Shown: positions 1 through 10,900 of the stretch, piece after piece
How positions within the stretch are numbered: the first letter of the stretch is position 1
Layout of the letters: each line of letters begins with the position of its first letter
Origin: Diphasiastrum complanatum
Taxonomy: Eukaryota > Streptophyta > Lycopodiopsida > Lycopodiales > Lycopodiaceae
Assembly: GCA_029204225.1 (NCBI GenBank)
Contig: CM055106.1
Location: forward strand, 6,915,156-6,979,155
Direction of reading: 5' to 3'
Length of the DNA: 64,000 nucleotides
The notes under the pieces: generated by a model
Told to the model about the DNA's origin: nothing
The model's input: the letters and a program-made list of their open reading frames with translations, nothing else
Database searches by the model: none
Made by a program: the position numbers and the translations under genes

Positions 1-501
1 TTGTTTTGTGCTCACCTGCATTATTGACCTGCATATTTCGTTATACTTAATCCGATTACAACTTTGTTTGTTCTGCGTTCAAATTTGTGTCAATATTGCA
101 ATGTTTTTCTACGTTCGGTCTAGCTTTCTAATTACTTAATCTGGTTGTCTGCTCTTCGCGAATTATTATTAGTCTAGCTATTCACGACTAATATTTAGTC
201 TCGCTCTTCGCGACTGATTATCAGTCTATCTCTTCGCGAATAATTCGCGACTAATAATTTGTCTAGTTGTTCGCGACAAATTATCTTTCTGAAATTTTGA
301 TGCCTAATGTTTGGCTACGTAAACAGATCGAACGTAATTTCTATCAGTAATATTCTGTTCGAGACTAATAGGCATAGTCATGCTTAAGGAAAGAGTGAGA
401 TAGTTTATTTCGCTACGCACAAACATTTTCCATTTGAGTTCGTTTCTTTTCGTGTTTGTTTCTTTTTTGAGTTATCTTTCTTCACACCCCTCTTTTCAAC
501 A
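1..501 (+). repeat. Element A (copia) 5' LTR, cut by window edge
   Basis: The segment ends in CA immediately before a copia primer-binding site, so it is read as the 3' part of a 5' LTR. Its left end lies outside the window. It contains a five-copy minisatellite of about 26 bp at 148-287. No matching 3' LTR is seen downstream of the element, whose 3' end was lost where element B now abuts. The LTR assignment rests on position and the primer site, not on a second copy. Confidence 0.6.
148..287 (+). repeat. 26-bp minisatellite with TTCGCGA cores
   Basis: Five degenerate tandem units start at 148, 173, 199, 225 and 262. Each begins TCTNG or similar, carries TTCGCGA (one unit has TTCACGA) and then an AT-rich tail such as CTAATNATTAG. 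The fourth unit is longer (37 bp) and holds two TCGCGA cores. Repeats of this kind in an LTR U3 often act as enhancer modules; that role is inferred here. Confidence 0.75.
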
Positions 502-513
502 TGGTATCAGAGC
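502..513 (+). other. Primer-binding site of element A
   Basis: TGGTATCAGAGC directly follows the LTR end. It is the standard plant copia primer site, complementary to the 3' end of initiator methionine tRNA. It sets element A on the plus strand. Confidence 0.85.
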
Positions 514-589
514 CATTTCTGTAGCTTGATAAGCTTCCACAGTAACAAGTCTCTACTAGCCAATAGAGTAATTTTTTATTCTATAATTT

Positions 590-2545
590 GGCACTTATAG
601 GTGCAGAGGGAAAATTCGAAGCTGATGACACAACAATCGCCAGATGGAAGTTGAAGGATGGCAAAGCATTTGTGCTGATCATCCTCAATATTTTGGATAC
701 TCAGATTGGCCATGTGTGTGAAGCCCAGACATCCAAAGAAGTCTAGGACATCTTGAGCACATCATATGAAGTGCGAGATATAGCTTCCAAGCTACATCTC
801 AGGAAGAAATTTTACTCCCTCAAGATGGCGAATGGTGATTCCTTGTAGAATCATATCAACCAGTTCAAGAACATGCTGAAGCAAATGGCCGTTGTCGGAT
901 TTGTTAGACGATCAAGACAGAGTGATGCAACTGCTTACAAGCTTGCCAAGCTCATATGACAGTTGAGTGATGATCATCATGACATACCCAGAGCTGACTC
1001 TTTCAAGAGTCATTACAATGTTGTTACAGGAAGACATGCGAAGGAATGAAGCCTCTAGTTCCTCAGCTGATTCTCATGCTTTGTACAACAACAAGAGCAC
1101 GACTAAGCAGAAGAAGAAAAAAGGCCCAAAGCAATCAAAGCAAGCCCAGAAGCCAACATAGCAGAAAGAACAATCAAATCTGCAGACAAAGAAGAAGCTG
1201 TTCTGTAGATACTGCAAGAGAAACAACCACAAGATTCAAGACTGCCGGATACTACAAGAAAAGAACAATAGCAAGGGACAGTCGAATTAAGTGGCCAACG
1301 TAGCTATAGAAGCCCCACAACCCATTCAAGAAGCTGATCATGATGCCTTCATGACCAGCCATCAAGGAGCATCCAACAATAGTTCTTGGTTTCTGGATTC
1401 TGGTGCCACTCAGCATATGACCAGTTTTATGGGCTGTTTCGAGTCCTATACACCCTACAGTACCAACAAATATATTCACATTGGTGATAATAGCACACAA
1501 GCTATTAAAGGTGAAGGTACTGTGAGATTGAGCTTTGCAAATGATCAATCTAAGCTACTTTCTAAATTGCTTCAGAATCTTCAAGCAATGTGCAGAAAAA
1601 GAGACTGGAAGGATCAAGGATCTAAGGTCTGACAATGGTGGAGAGTACATCTCTATTGAACTTAAGGAGTACTGCCAAAGCCAAGGCATTGAACAACAAT
1701 TCATCACTCCTTATAGTCCTCAGTCTAATGGCTTAGCCGAGAGAAAGAACCGTGCTCTGGTTGAATCAGCCAAATGTATGCTGGCGCATGCATCATTGCC
1801 CAAGAGCTTCTGGGTCGAAGCTATCTCCACTGAAGCTTACATCCAGAACATATGTCTGACAAAGGCCCTCTCAGACAAAACACCCCATGAAGTGTGGACA
1901 GGCTCTAAGCCTTCTGTGAAGAACCTACGAGTGTTCGGATGCATTGCCTACGCACAGATCCCAAAAGACACGAAGAAGAAATTCGACTTCCAAGGTCTCA
2001 AGACCATCTTGATTGGATATACTTCATCTAATAACACATACAAGCTGTATGATCCTGATACCCAGCAAATTTTGTACAGTCGGGATACAGTATTTATCGA
2101 GGATCAGTTCGTTGACATCAAAGGCAAAGATATTGTTCTAGGAGAACCTTTATCACCTACCATTGACATGACTATCCGAGCTTCAAGCTCAAGCATGTCC
2201 ATTGTCGACCCACTATTTGACAGCGAATCAGACAAAGATGTTGCTGCTACCTAGTAACAAGTCCCAGAAGTGGTTCATCAGTCGATTCCTCCCAGAAGAT
2301 CAAGCTGAGTGTGCACATAGCCCACAAGGTATACACCTGAGTCTGCATGTCTCTTGATAAAAAATCGACAACAGTCGAAGAAGCACTCAGCCAACCAGAC
2401 TCTGATTTCTAGAGAGAAGCCATGGACAGATTGTATTCCTCTCTAATCAAGAACCAGACATGGTCACTAGTCGAAGCTCCTACTGGCAGCAATATCATTG
2501 ATTGCAAATGGATCTTCAAGATCAAGTACAATGCCAATGGAGCGA
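590..2545 (+). pseudogene. Element A polyprotein relic, 5' part (gag, protease, integrase, RT start)
   Basis: Decayed Ty1/copia polyprotein in several frames. A UBN2-type gag stretch (640-930) contains KLHLRKKFYSLK and is broken by TAG at 744-746, where the family has Trp. A protease motif WFLDSGATQHMT lies near 1387-1425. The frame then jumps straight into the integrase core (LRSDNGGEYIS near 1618-1650, GLAERKNRAL, FGCIAYAQIP), so the zinc-binding pre-integrase region and the first catalytic Asp region are deleted. An RT N-terminus (NQTWSLVEAP, CKWIFKIKYNANGA) runs up to 2545. There the young element inserted; the RT reading resumes at 8409. Non-functional. Confidence 0.85.
2541..2545. repeat. 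Target-site duplication, left copy (AGCGA)
   Basis: AGCGA precedes the left LTR and is repeated at 8409-8413 after the right LTR. A 5-bp duplication is the normal product of copia integrase and fixes both ends of the young element. Confidence 0.93.
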
Positions 2546-3199
2546 TGTGAAAAAACTCAGATCCAAAAGATGCTAAAGTTTCATAAAGATCTTGGCCATG
2601 GAAGTTATGCACATCTAGATTGAAAAAATGATAGAAATTGTGATGTTAAGCATACTAAACATCAACTAAACATCAAGATCTGATCATAAGCTTCCACAAA
2701 CAGAAACTTGCTGTCCCTGTCCGTACTTCAGAGCCTACAACCTGCATTTCACACGTGTGAAGCCATAGCAACAAAGAAATCACAATTCTAGTGGCTAGAA
2801 TGCAAGATATGAACAAAAAAGTGAGAGAGAAGAAGATGGATCTTCAAAGAGCATAACATTCATTCAATAGAATGAAAATGAGATATGTACATACTCGTGG
2901 AGATGGCTATTTATAGCAGCCATAGTGCCTCTTGGCCACTTGTCTTATGATAGGCTAAAATTGGGGTCCAATAGGATTCACCCATCTACCTAGAAATTTG
3001 GTCAAATAGGAATGCACCAAATTATGAGCCAATAGAAGAGCTCCACACTCGACCTCCTCTAATTAATGTGACCTCAAAAGTAGTGTACACATACTTTGGG
3101 CCTCTACATACATGTATGAACCTATCTCTAACTTTTATTTGGCCATAGGCCTACAAAATCTCAAGTTAGGAAAATACTACTAGTTGACAATTTTTCACA
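2546..3199 (-). repeat. Young copia 3' LTR
   Basis: 654-bp LTR with TG...CA ends. On the element strand it runs from TGTGAAAAATTG to GTTTTTTCACA, giving a terminal inverted repeat of about 9 bp. It carries the palindrome CACACGTGTG at 2750-2759 and appears identical to 7755-8408. The polyprotein stop codon lies five bases inside it. Confidence 0.95.
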
Positions 3200-6100
3200 C
3201 TCCCTCTTCAACTAGTTTTAGCATAGATTTAGAAAGTACACCAAGACTTGTTCTATGCTTGAAAAATAAGTCCTTTCCCAATGCTTTGGTAAAGATATCA
3301 GCCACACATTCCTTTGATGGGACATGTTCAAGCTTGATCTCTTTTGCCAACACTTGTTCTCTCACAAAATGGTAAGCCACCTCGATATGTTTGCTCCTTG
3401 CATGGAAAACCGGATTGCTTGCTAGACTTTGGGCTGAAAGGTTGTCACAAAAGATGATTGGACTCTCTGAAAAATCCAGCAAATGAAGCTCCATAATCAT
3501 CCTCTTGATCCACACCATCTCCTTTGTGCATGATGTCAAAGCTTTGTACTCGGCCTCACTAGAAGAAAGTGATATAGTTGCTTGTTTCTTCGACATCCAT
3601 GAGATAGCTCCATCACCTATGAAAATAGCATGTGCATTTATGGATTTTCTATCCATAAGGTCTCCTGCAAAATCTGAATCTGAAAAACCAAATAAGTTAG
3701 GTGATGAGCCTCTATAAACAATGCCAAAATCTTTTGTTCCCGAGATGTATCTCAAGATCCTCTTTCCTAGTTTCCAATGTTCTATGCTAGGATCTTGCAT
3801 GAATTGGCTTAATCTACCAACACAATAAGATAAATCAGGTCTTGTGATGGTTAGATATATAAGAGAACCTATTAGCTTCCTATAGAGAGTAATGTCCTCG
3901 AAGGATCTTTCATTACCTCTTATAGTTAGCTTTACATGTGATTCCATAGGTGTATCAATAGGATTTGCATCTACCATATGAAATCTATTGAGAATAGAAA
4001 TAGCATACTTCTCTTGTGAAATAAAAGTGATTTGAGAAGTTCTAATTACTTCTATTCCTAAGATATAGCTCAAAAGACCAAGATCATGCACTTCAAATTC
4101 CTTTTTTAGTGCTTTCTTGATATCTTCTATATCTTCCTTGTTCCCTCCACTTAAAATAATGTCATCCACATAAATTAGAAGGATTGTAACATCATTAGCA
4201 CTAATTCTAAAGTAAAGTGAATGATCATACTCACTCATAGTGAAGTTTTGAGAAAGTAGAAAAGAGTTAAGCCTAGCATACCAACTCCTTGGTGCTTGCT
4301 TAAGACCATACAAACTTTTTTGTAGAAAACACACATGATTAGGCTTGCTATGAGAAACATAGCTCTCGGGTTGCTCCATGTAGACTTCCTCTTCAAGATC
4401 ACCATTCAAGAAAGCATTAGAAATGTCTAATTGCCAAAGATCCCATCCATAAAGAGTTGCAAGGGAAATGATTACTCTTATGCTCACCATCTTTGCCACG
4501 GGTGCAAAGGTTTCCTCATAGTCAATGCCATGCTCTTGAGCATAACCTTTAGCCACCAACCTTGCCTTCAACTTGTTGATAGATCCATCTTGATTTGTCT
4601 TTACCTTGAAGATCCATTTGCATCCAATTGCACTTTTGCCCTTTGGAAGCTCCACCAATCTCCATGTGTTGTTCTTCATAAGTGCTTCAAACTCAAGATC
4701 CATTGCTTGGATCCATTCCTCTTTTTGCCTTGCTTCATCTACACATGAAGGTACATCAAAAGAAGTTAGGAAAGCATAGTTGGATCCATCCACCACTTGC
4801 TTACCTTTGCCATCATAAGTGAGCCTTGAGGGTTTCACTTTATGCCTTGGAGTTCTCCTTGGAATTTGACTTGAAGAGGCTTCTTCAACATCCACATCCA
4901 ATGTGTCATCAACTCCATTGTCATCAAGCACATTAGTTGCAACAACACCATCATCACTTGAAACAACTTTTGGAATGTTATTTTCATCAAAAATGACATC
5001 CCTACTTGTGAACACTTTCTTGATTGAAGGAACATAAATCCTATATGCTTTGCTTACTTCACTATAACCAACAAAAATGCCCTTTCTTGAAGATGGATCC
5101 TCCTTAGTTCTATCATCAAGAGTAATGTTGAAGTAGCAAATGCATCCAAAAGTTCTTAGAAACTTGACATTAGGCTTCATACCAAACAAAGCTTCAAAAG
5201 GGGTTTTTCCTTCCAATACAACACTTGGCCATCTATTGCATAGGAAATTTGCACACAACAAAGCATCACTCCAAAAAGGTTTAGGAAGATTAGCATTCAA
5301 TCTCATTGCCTTTGCACTCTCACACAAGGTTCTATTCTTCCTCTCGGCCACTCCATTTTGTTGTGGTGTTCTTGGACATGTGTACTCCCTCTTGATCCCA
5401 TGCTCATCGCAAAAGGCTTTGAATTTGTTAGAAATGTATTCACCACCATTGTCGCTCCTCAAGCATTTGATTTTGGTTGTAAATTGAGTCTCAATAGCAA
5501 CTTTGAACTTGACAAACACATCAAACACCTCATCCTTGCTCTTTAGTAGATAAACCCAACAAAATCTACTAAAATCATCAATGAAAGTTACATACATCTT
5601 AGCACCTCCATTGCTAATTGTAGTAACACCATGAATATCCGAATGCAAGAGAGAAAAAGGCATCTTAGATCTAGATATAGATCTAGTATATGGCAATCTA
5701 TGTGATTTAGACAAAGCACATTCTTCACAAACATGATTCAAGCAAGTAAGAGACTTGGGAAGTCCCCTTACTACCTCCTTTTTGGCTATTACCTCCAAGG
5801 CCTTGTAGTTGAGATGTCCCATCCTTTTATGCCATACCTCTTGAATTGACATTTGTTCATTTGCCATGCATCCAACTTGGTTAGCAACAACACATGCATC
5901 AAGCTTGAACAATTTCCCTTGCCTTTTCCCTTTTGCAATGATACTACACCCCTTTTTGATCAAGCAAGCATGACCATCAAACTCAACTTTGAATCCTTTG
6001 TCAAGCATTTGGCTTACACTAAGTAAGTTCTTGGTAATGGATGGAATGAGCAAAACATCTTTCAATTCTATATTCCTATTTGTAGAAAGTGAAATAGGAA

Positions 6101-7145
6101 TTGTGCCAATCCCCTTGATTGTACACTCACCATCATTTGCGGTATAGATTACCTTCCTATCACCATCAAATGCCATTAAAGATGAAAAATACTCTTTATG
6201 ATATGTCATATGAGAAGTGGCTCCACTATCAATCCACCAAGGATCAATGTCTCCATGATTAGCCAACAAGCAAGATGACATAACAAAAGCATCATTTGAA
6301 AGAAGCTCATCCCCACCCTCATCAATAGTTAGATTGGTTTGCTTTTCCCCTTGATCCCTCTTTTTCTTAAAACAATCACTAGCAAAATGCCCTTTGACTC
6401 CACAATAGAAACATTTTAGCTTAGATCTATCCTTCTTTTTGCCAAAAGTAGAGTGCTCACCTTGGTCTTGCCCTTTAGACCAATTGCTTTTACCTTTGCC
6501 CTTGAACTTGCCTTTAGAGAACATTGCCTCCTCTTCTCCTCCTTGAGATGTAGAAGATGCTCCCACTCTTGCTTGCAACCTGAATTCTTCAGCCAACAAG
6601 ACCTCTTGCAAGTCTCCAACACTTGGTAAACATTTTTGGATAGCATAACTTTGAACAAGATTAGCATGATCATCCAACAAGCCATTGAGAATCACTTGAA
6701 CAAGCTCCTCATTATTTATGCCATCATTAATGCATGCTAACTCATCATTCAATGCTTTAACTCTCAAAACAAAAGCATGTCCATTCTCACTCTTCTTTTG
6801 CATACAAGAAAAGATTTGCCTTCTTAAAGTCAACACTCTAGAAGTAGACTTGGATTCATAAACCTTCTTCAAGGCTTCCCAAGCTTCACTAGATGATGTG
6901 CACTTACCAACCTCTTTGATAAGCTCATTTGTCACATTCATCTTGATCATGTGAAGGGCTTTCTTTGCCCTCTTGTCATACCTCAATTGTTCTTGAGGTG
7001 CCAAAGGTCTCTCCTCCACACCTACAACAATATCCATCAACTCATTCATCTCAAGCAAAGACTCCATCCTTACTTTCCAAGTAGAATAGTTGAGGGAGGT
7101 AAGCCTATCATTGCTTTCCAACATGTAGCCTCCATTTGTAGCCAT
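3195..7145 (-). CDS. Copia Gag-Pol polyprotein, intact
   Basis: Single ORF of 1316 residues encoding the whole retrotransposition machinery. Order: UBN2-type Gag (about 1-230); CCHC zinc knuckle with C245, C248, H253, C258; aspartic protease with DSGA at 306-309; pre-integrase HHCC zinc finger beginning WH at 438-439; integrase core with D503, D565 and a Glu near 601 in VAERKNR; reverse transcriptase with SNAFLNGDLEEEVY and catalytic YVDD at 992-995; RNase H from about 1155 (SDSDFAGD, SSSEAEY, CDNLSAQSL). In RNase H the usual KSTSGY is replaced by KSINAH, which may or may not matter. The start MATNGGYMLES is the first in-frame Met and matches relics of the family. The stop overlaps the 3' LTR, as is common in copia. 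No frameshift or stop is present, so activity is plausible but untested. Confidence 0.95.
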   Translation of the reverse strand: MATNGGYMLESNDRLTSLNYSTWKVRMESLLEMNELMDIVVGVEERPLAPQEQLRYDKRAKKALHMIKMNVTNELIKEVGKCTSSSEAWEALKKVYESKSTSRVLTLRRQIFSCMQKKSENGHAFVLRVKALNDELACINDGINNEELVQVILNGLLDDHANLVQSYAIQKCLPSVGDLQEVLLAEEFRLQARVGASSTSQGGEEEAMFSKGKFKGKGKSNWSKGQDQGEHSTFGKKKDRSKLKCFYCGVKGHFASDCFKKKRDQGEKQTNLTIDEGGDELLSNDAFVMSSCLLANHGDIDPWWIDSGATSHMTYHKEYFSSLMAFDGDRKVIYTANDGECTIKGIGTIPISLSTNRNIELKDVLLIPSITKNLLSVSQMLDKGFKVEFDGHACLIKKGCSIIAKGKRQGKLFKLDACVVANQVGCMANEQMSIQEVWHKRMGHLNYKALEVIAKKEVVRGLPKSLTCLNHVCEECALSKSHRLPYTRSISRSKMPFSLLHSDIHGVTTISNGGAKMYVTFIDDFSRFCWVYLLKSKDEVFDVFVKFKVAIETQFTTKIKCLRSDNGGEYISNKFKAFCDEHGIKREYTCPRTPQQNGVAERKNRTLCESAKAMRLNANLPKPFWSDALLCANFLCNRWPSVVLEGKTPFEALFGMKPNVKFLRTFGCICYFNITLDDRTKEDPSSRKGIFVGYSEVSKAYRIYVPSIKKVFTSRDVIFDENNIPKVVSSDDGVVATNVLDDNGVDDTLDVDVEEASSSQIPRRTPRHKVKPSRLTYDGKGKQVVDGSNYAFLTSFDVPSCVDEARQKEEWIQAMDLEFEALMKNNTWRLVELPKGKSAIGCKWIFKVKTNQDGSINKLKARLVAKGYAQEHGIDYEETFAPVAKMVSIRVIISLATLYGWDLWQLDISNAFLNGDLEEEVYMEQPESYVSHSKPNHVCFLQKSLYGLKQAPRSWYARLNSFLLSQNFTMSEYDHSLYFRISANDVTILLIYVDDIILSGGNKEDIEDIKKALKKEFEVHDLGLLSYILGIEVIRTSQITFISQEKYAISILNRFHMVDANPIDTPMESHVKLTIRGNERSFEDITLYRKLIGSLIYLTITRPDLSYCVGRLSQFMQDPSIEHWKLGKRILRYISGTKDFGIVYRGSSPNLFGFSDSDFAGDLMDRKSINAHAIFIGDGAISWMSKKQATISLSSSEAEYKALTSCTKEMVWIKRMIMELHLLDFSESPIIFCDNLSAQSLASNPVFHARSKHIEVAYHFVREQVLAKEIKLEHVPSKECVADIFTKALGKDLFFKHRTSLGVLSKSMLKLVEEGV
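3200..3209 (-). other. Polypurine tract of young copia
   Basis: On the minus strand GAAGAGGGAG directly abuts the TGTG start of the 3' LTR. It is the expected plus-strand DNA primer and lies within the last codons of the polyprotein (VEEGV). Confidence 0.85.
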
Positions 7146-7742
7146 GTTGCAATGATTGATCTCTGATCTTTGACCTGTTCCAATGCACTAAGCACTCTCT
7201 TGAATCAACAAATGAAACACAAGAAGAAATCACAAAGATTTGGAACCTAAAACCTTACTTTTTCTCTCTTTTCCTCACTTTTTCCTCAATTTTAGCCACT
7301 AGTTTTATGATTTCTTGATCAAACCAAGACCAAACCTCAATATACTTGCTTTTCCCTCACTCCTAAGATTGAAATACACTCTTGAATCATTCAGCAAACT
7401 GAAAATCAGAGGGTTACATCAATTTTGAAGTTTTTGACATGAAGAAGCAAGAAATTGAATCAAAAAACTATATGCTAGAATGGAAAACTAATAGGATCTT
7501 GTTGGATCTTGCATCTCCCTCTTTCCAAAACAATTTTTGTCTCCTTATTCTGATAAGTACAGAGGGAATTCGCCCTACTTCAATTGAAATGCATACAAAT
7601 GATGTTTTGATCACAAAGATCCAATTTCTACACATAAATCAACAAGATTTTTAGCTAGAAACTTGATTGGAATGCTACAAAAGCAAACTCGCCCACAAAT
7701 CTCTTCTAAATCTGGCAAAACCTGCACATTTGGCCGCCTAAT
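7146..7742 (-). other. Untranslated leader of young copia
   Basis: About 600 bp between primer site and Gag start, without long ORFs on the element strand. It should hold packaging and dimerization signals, inferred from position. A decayed homologue of its Gag-proximal part is recognisable at 53223-53560. Confidence 0.7.
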
Positions 7743-7754
7743 GCTCTGATACCA
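7743..7754 (-). other. Primer-binding site of young copia
   Basis: TGGTATCAGAGC on the minus strand abuts the 5' LTR with no spacer. It is complementary to initiator methionine tRNA, which primes minus-strand DNA synthesis. Confidence 0.92.
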
Positions 7755-8408
7755 TGTGAAAAAACTCAGATCCAAAAGATGCTAAAGTTTCATAAAGATC
7801 TTGGCCATGGAAGTTATGCACATCTAGATTGAAAAAATGATAGAAATTGTGATGTTAAGCATACTAAACATCAACTAAACATCAAGATCTGATCATAAGC
7901 TTCCACAAACAGAAACTTGCTGTCCCTGTCCGTACTTCAGAGCCTACAACCTGCATTTCACACGTGTGAAGCCATAGCAACAAAGAAATCACAATTCTAG
8001 TGGCTAGAATGCAAGATATGAACAAAAAAGTGAGAGAGAAGAAGATGGATCTTCAAAGAGCATAACATTCATTCAATAGAATGAAAATGAGATATGTACA
8101 TACTCGTGGAGATGGCTATTTATAGCAGCCATAGTGCCTCTTGGCCACTTGTCTTATGATAGGCTAAAATTGGGGTCCAATAGGATTCACCCATCTACCT
8201 AGAAATTTGGTCAAATAGGAATGCACCAAATTATGAGCCAATAGAAGAGCTCCACACTCGACCTCCTCTAATTAATGTGACCTCAAAAGTAGTGTACACA
8301 TACTTTGGGCCTCTACATACATGTATGAACCTATCTCTAACTTTTATTTGGCCATAGGCCTACAAAATCTCAAGTTAGGAAAATACTACTAGTTGACAAT
8401 TTTTCACA
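7755..8408 (-). repeat. Young copia 5' LTR
   Basis: 654-bp LTR, apparently identical to 2546-3199. A TATA box lies at 8117-8124. The palindrome CACACGTGTG at 7959-7968 falls about 150 bp downstream of the TATA box and about 200 bp before the primer site, so it should be in the transcribed R/U5 part. CCAAT motifs occur near 8175 and 8240, upstream of the TATA box on the element strand. Confidence 0.95.
8117..8124 (-). promoter_or_regulatory. TATA box in 5' LTR
   Basis: TATAAATA on the minus strand inside the 5' LTR, in the context GCTATAAATAGCC. It is well placed to drive the genomic RNA, with a start expected near 8085-8095. The same motif exists in the 3' LTR near 2908-2915. Confidence 0.6.
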
Positions 8409-8413
8409 AGCGA
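8409..8413. repeat. Target-site duplication, right copy (AGCGA)
   Basis: Direct repeat of 2541-2545. Removing the insertion and one copy restores the RT reading of element A (NANGA before, IDRKKARLVA after). Confidence 0.93.
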
Positions 8414-9644
8414 TTGATCGAAAGAAGGCAAGACTGGTAGCACAAGGATTCACTCAGATCTCCAACGTAGACTATAGTGAGACTTTCAATCTTGTAATCA
8501 AGCATTCATCGATCCAAGCCCTCCTATCATATGCTTCAGCTGCCGGCCTCGAGGTGCATCAACTTGATGTGCAAACAGCTTATCTGAATGGGTTTATACA
8601 AGAAGACATTTACATGATCCAGCCCAAAGGATACGTTCTGGAAGGTATGAAGAATCGTGAGTAAACTCCATAAGGCACTTTACAGCTTGAAACAGTCTAC
8701 CAAAGCTTGGTTTCAGAGGATCAACACATTTCTCATCGAGCAAGGTTTCCAACCAAGCACTATTGGTGGCAACGTTTATTCCAAGTCAGTGCAGCAATCC
8801 TTCATTATCATCACCTTATACTTGGATGATATGTTGTTTTTCAGCAACAATACCAATTTGGTGAAGGATTCTAAGCAGGTGTTGTTTTTAGAGTTTGACA
8901 TGACTGATCTGGGTGAAGCTCACTTCTGTCAAATCCATAGAGACAGAATGAGACGACTGATTTACATCACTCAACAAATGTATCTTCACAATGTTCTTGA
9001 CAGGTACAATCTAATGAACTGTAAGTTAGCTCAATCACCAATGGATCCAGGCCTGCGTTTGTCAAAGCACCAATGTCCCCAGACCAAGCAGGGAGAGGAG
9101 CATATAAAAGAGTATCCTTATCAATCAATACTTGGATCTCTCATGTACGTAATGGTCTGTACAAAACTTGACATCTCTTTTGCAGTAAGCTCACTCAACC
9201 AATATATGGCTAATCCTAGCATTATTCATTGGAAGGCTCTCATAAGAGTCATGAGGTATATTTGAGCTACCATGGACCAGTGCACCTGCTATGGAGAAGT
9301 CAACAACGACAATCTTCATTAGCTCAGTGGATATTCTGATGCAAGCTGGGGAGGAGATGTAGACAATCATAACTCCACATATGGATTGGATTTACATTCT
9401 TCTTCAACGACGGTCCTATCTCATGGAACAGTCATAGGCAAACATCTATTGCTCTTTCATCTACAAAAGCAGAATACATAGCTGCTTCTCAATCTATTAA
9501 AGAAACATTTTGGTTGAGAAATTTACTATTTGACATTAGTTTTTATTAGTACAACCCAATAGTTATATTCAGTGATAATCAAAGTGCTATTGCCTTATCG
9601 GCCAAGCCTAGATTTCACTCTAGGAGAAAGCACATTGACCTACT
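8414..9644 (+). pseudogene. Element A polyprotein relic, 3' part (RT, RNase H)
   Basis: Continuation of the element A RT: IDRKKARLVAQGF, LDVQTAYLNGFIQEDIY, then from 8657 HKALYSLKQSTKAW, LYLDDMLFF (an LDD version of the copia YVDD) and IIHWKALIRVMRYI. RNase H follows in broken frames (LSGYSDASWGGD near 9322) with an in-frame stop at 9318-9320. Similarity stops at the codons for RRKHIDL near 9644, where LTR sequence of element B begins. The end of RNase H and the 3' LTR of A are missing. Confidence 0.85.
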
Positions 9645-9844
9645 GATTTGCACCAGCTTCAAACTCTTGTACTCATGTTTTTGATAATTATTAGAGTGCA
9701 AGTTTTTGTCTATAATGATGTTCTATTGCACATTTGGTATTCGATTTCATTTTAAATGCATTGTTGGTAATTGTTGCACTTCCGATCCATCGACCACCTG
9801 CTCCACTTTTGCTGCACGCATCTCGATTTCTCTAATTTCTGACT
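9645..9844 (+). repeat. Element B (copia) 5' LTR, left-truncated
   Basis: About 200 bp matching the last part of the 3' LTR at 13235-14092, for example the shared stretch around TCCATCGACCACCT (9787 and 14045). The upstream part of this LTR has been lost at the junction with element A. Confidence 0.75.
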
Positions 9845-9856
9845 TGGTACTAGAGC
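9845..9856 (+). other. Decayed primer-binding site of element B
   Basis: TGGTACTAGAGC differs from the standard copia primer site TGGTATCAGAGC by two transitions and lies right after the LTR end, consistent with an old element. Confidence 0.7.
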
Positions 9857-9989
9857 AGGTGGCTTAGTAATCTGCATATTCATTAAGGATTATCAATCTT
9901 GTTTTTACCAAGACCTCATTTCAGCAAGTGCGCAGCCAATAGCTTTTTGATATCGTTATTTCTATCAATGATCTCGCTACTATACCAGA

Positions 9990-10880
9990 ATGGATTCATC
10001 CTCTAGTAATTCTATGATTGACAAGCTTTATGGAGAGAACTACCATCTCTGGAAGTTCAAGATAAAAGTCGTTCTACTAGCCAAGGAACTATGGGACATA
10101 GTTGATGGTACAAAAATCAAGCCAGAGGCTGATGCAGCTAGCATCACCAAATGGAGGCAACGAGATGGCAAGGCTTTTGCCTTAATCACATTAGATATCA
10201 AAGGCTCTCAGATCAGTCATATTCGATCTGGTCAGACTACTAAGGATGTTTGGGACATCCTAGATACACTTAATGATATCAAAGATGTCACTTCAAAACT
10301 CCATCTAAGGAAGAAATTCTTTACCTTGAGGATGTCTAATGTAGACACTATTACCCATCATCTCAATACATTCAAAAACCTTATGGAGCAGATGACTGCA
10401 ACATGATAGAACATTGAAGATTCAGATGTAGTAATGACTCTTTAGTCTCCCTGAAGCCTATGAAACTTGGGTCATGGCCATTTCCACCCAACAACATCTC
10501 ACTTTATCAAGAATTATTTCGATGCTATTACAAGAGGAGATCAGAAGAAATGGATCCTCCTTAGGCTCGGGTTCGGATCCTCAAGCTCCATATATAAAGA
10601 AAAACCAAAACTTCAAATCAAAGAAATCCACAAAATCAGATTATACTGACAGGAAGAGCAACATGCAGTTAGGATCAAACCTTGGTCATGTATCAAATTT
10701 TGGCTATGGATCAAATTTTGGTTCAGGATCGAATTCTAGTTCAGGATAGAATTTTTTTATCATTCCAGCCAATGTAGAAACTGTTTTGCAAATACTGTAA
10801 GAGGATTGGTTATCTTGTCAAGGACTATAGAACACTCAAGTACAACAATGAAAGAAAGAAACAGTCCCAACAACAAGCCA
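9990..10880 (+). pseudogene. Element B gag relic
   Basis: UBN2-type copia Gag from ATG 9990, open for 138 residues (YGENYHLWKFKIKVVLLAKE, WRQRDGKAFALITLD, KLHLRKKFFTLR). Stops interrupt it at 10404-10409. The later part (10474-10749) has a Gly/Ser-rich repeat stretch (GSNLGHVSNFGYGSNFGSG). A degraded zinc knuckle appears near 10780-10830. It is related to the gag of element A. Confidence 0.8.
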
Positions 10881-10900
10881 ATGCTGCCTCAACCAGTCAC

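Larger units (their letters stand above)
2546..8408 (-). mobile_element. Intact young Ty1/copia retrotransposon
   Basis: Complete 5863-bp element on the minus strand: 5' LTR at 7755-8408, primer site 7743-7754, leader, one long polyprotein ORF, polypurine tract 3200-3209 and 3' LTR 2546-3199. The flanking AGCGA repeats are direct. I could find no difference between the two 654-bp LTRs by reading, and all catalytic motifs are present, so the insertion is very recent and possibly still competent. It lies inside the RT of the older element A, whose reading continues across the two junctions. Related relics (gag, leader or RT) lie at 29.2, 49.2, 53.3 and 55.5 kb, so this lineage has been active repeatedly here. 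Confidence 0.95.

Noticed and set aside
3505-5546. Several 60-115-residue plus-strand ORFs inside the young copia element
   Set aside because: They are antisense shadows of the intact polyprotein and match no family.
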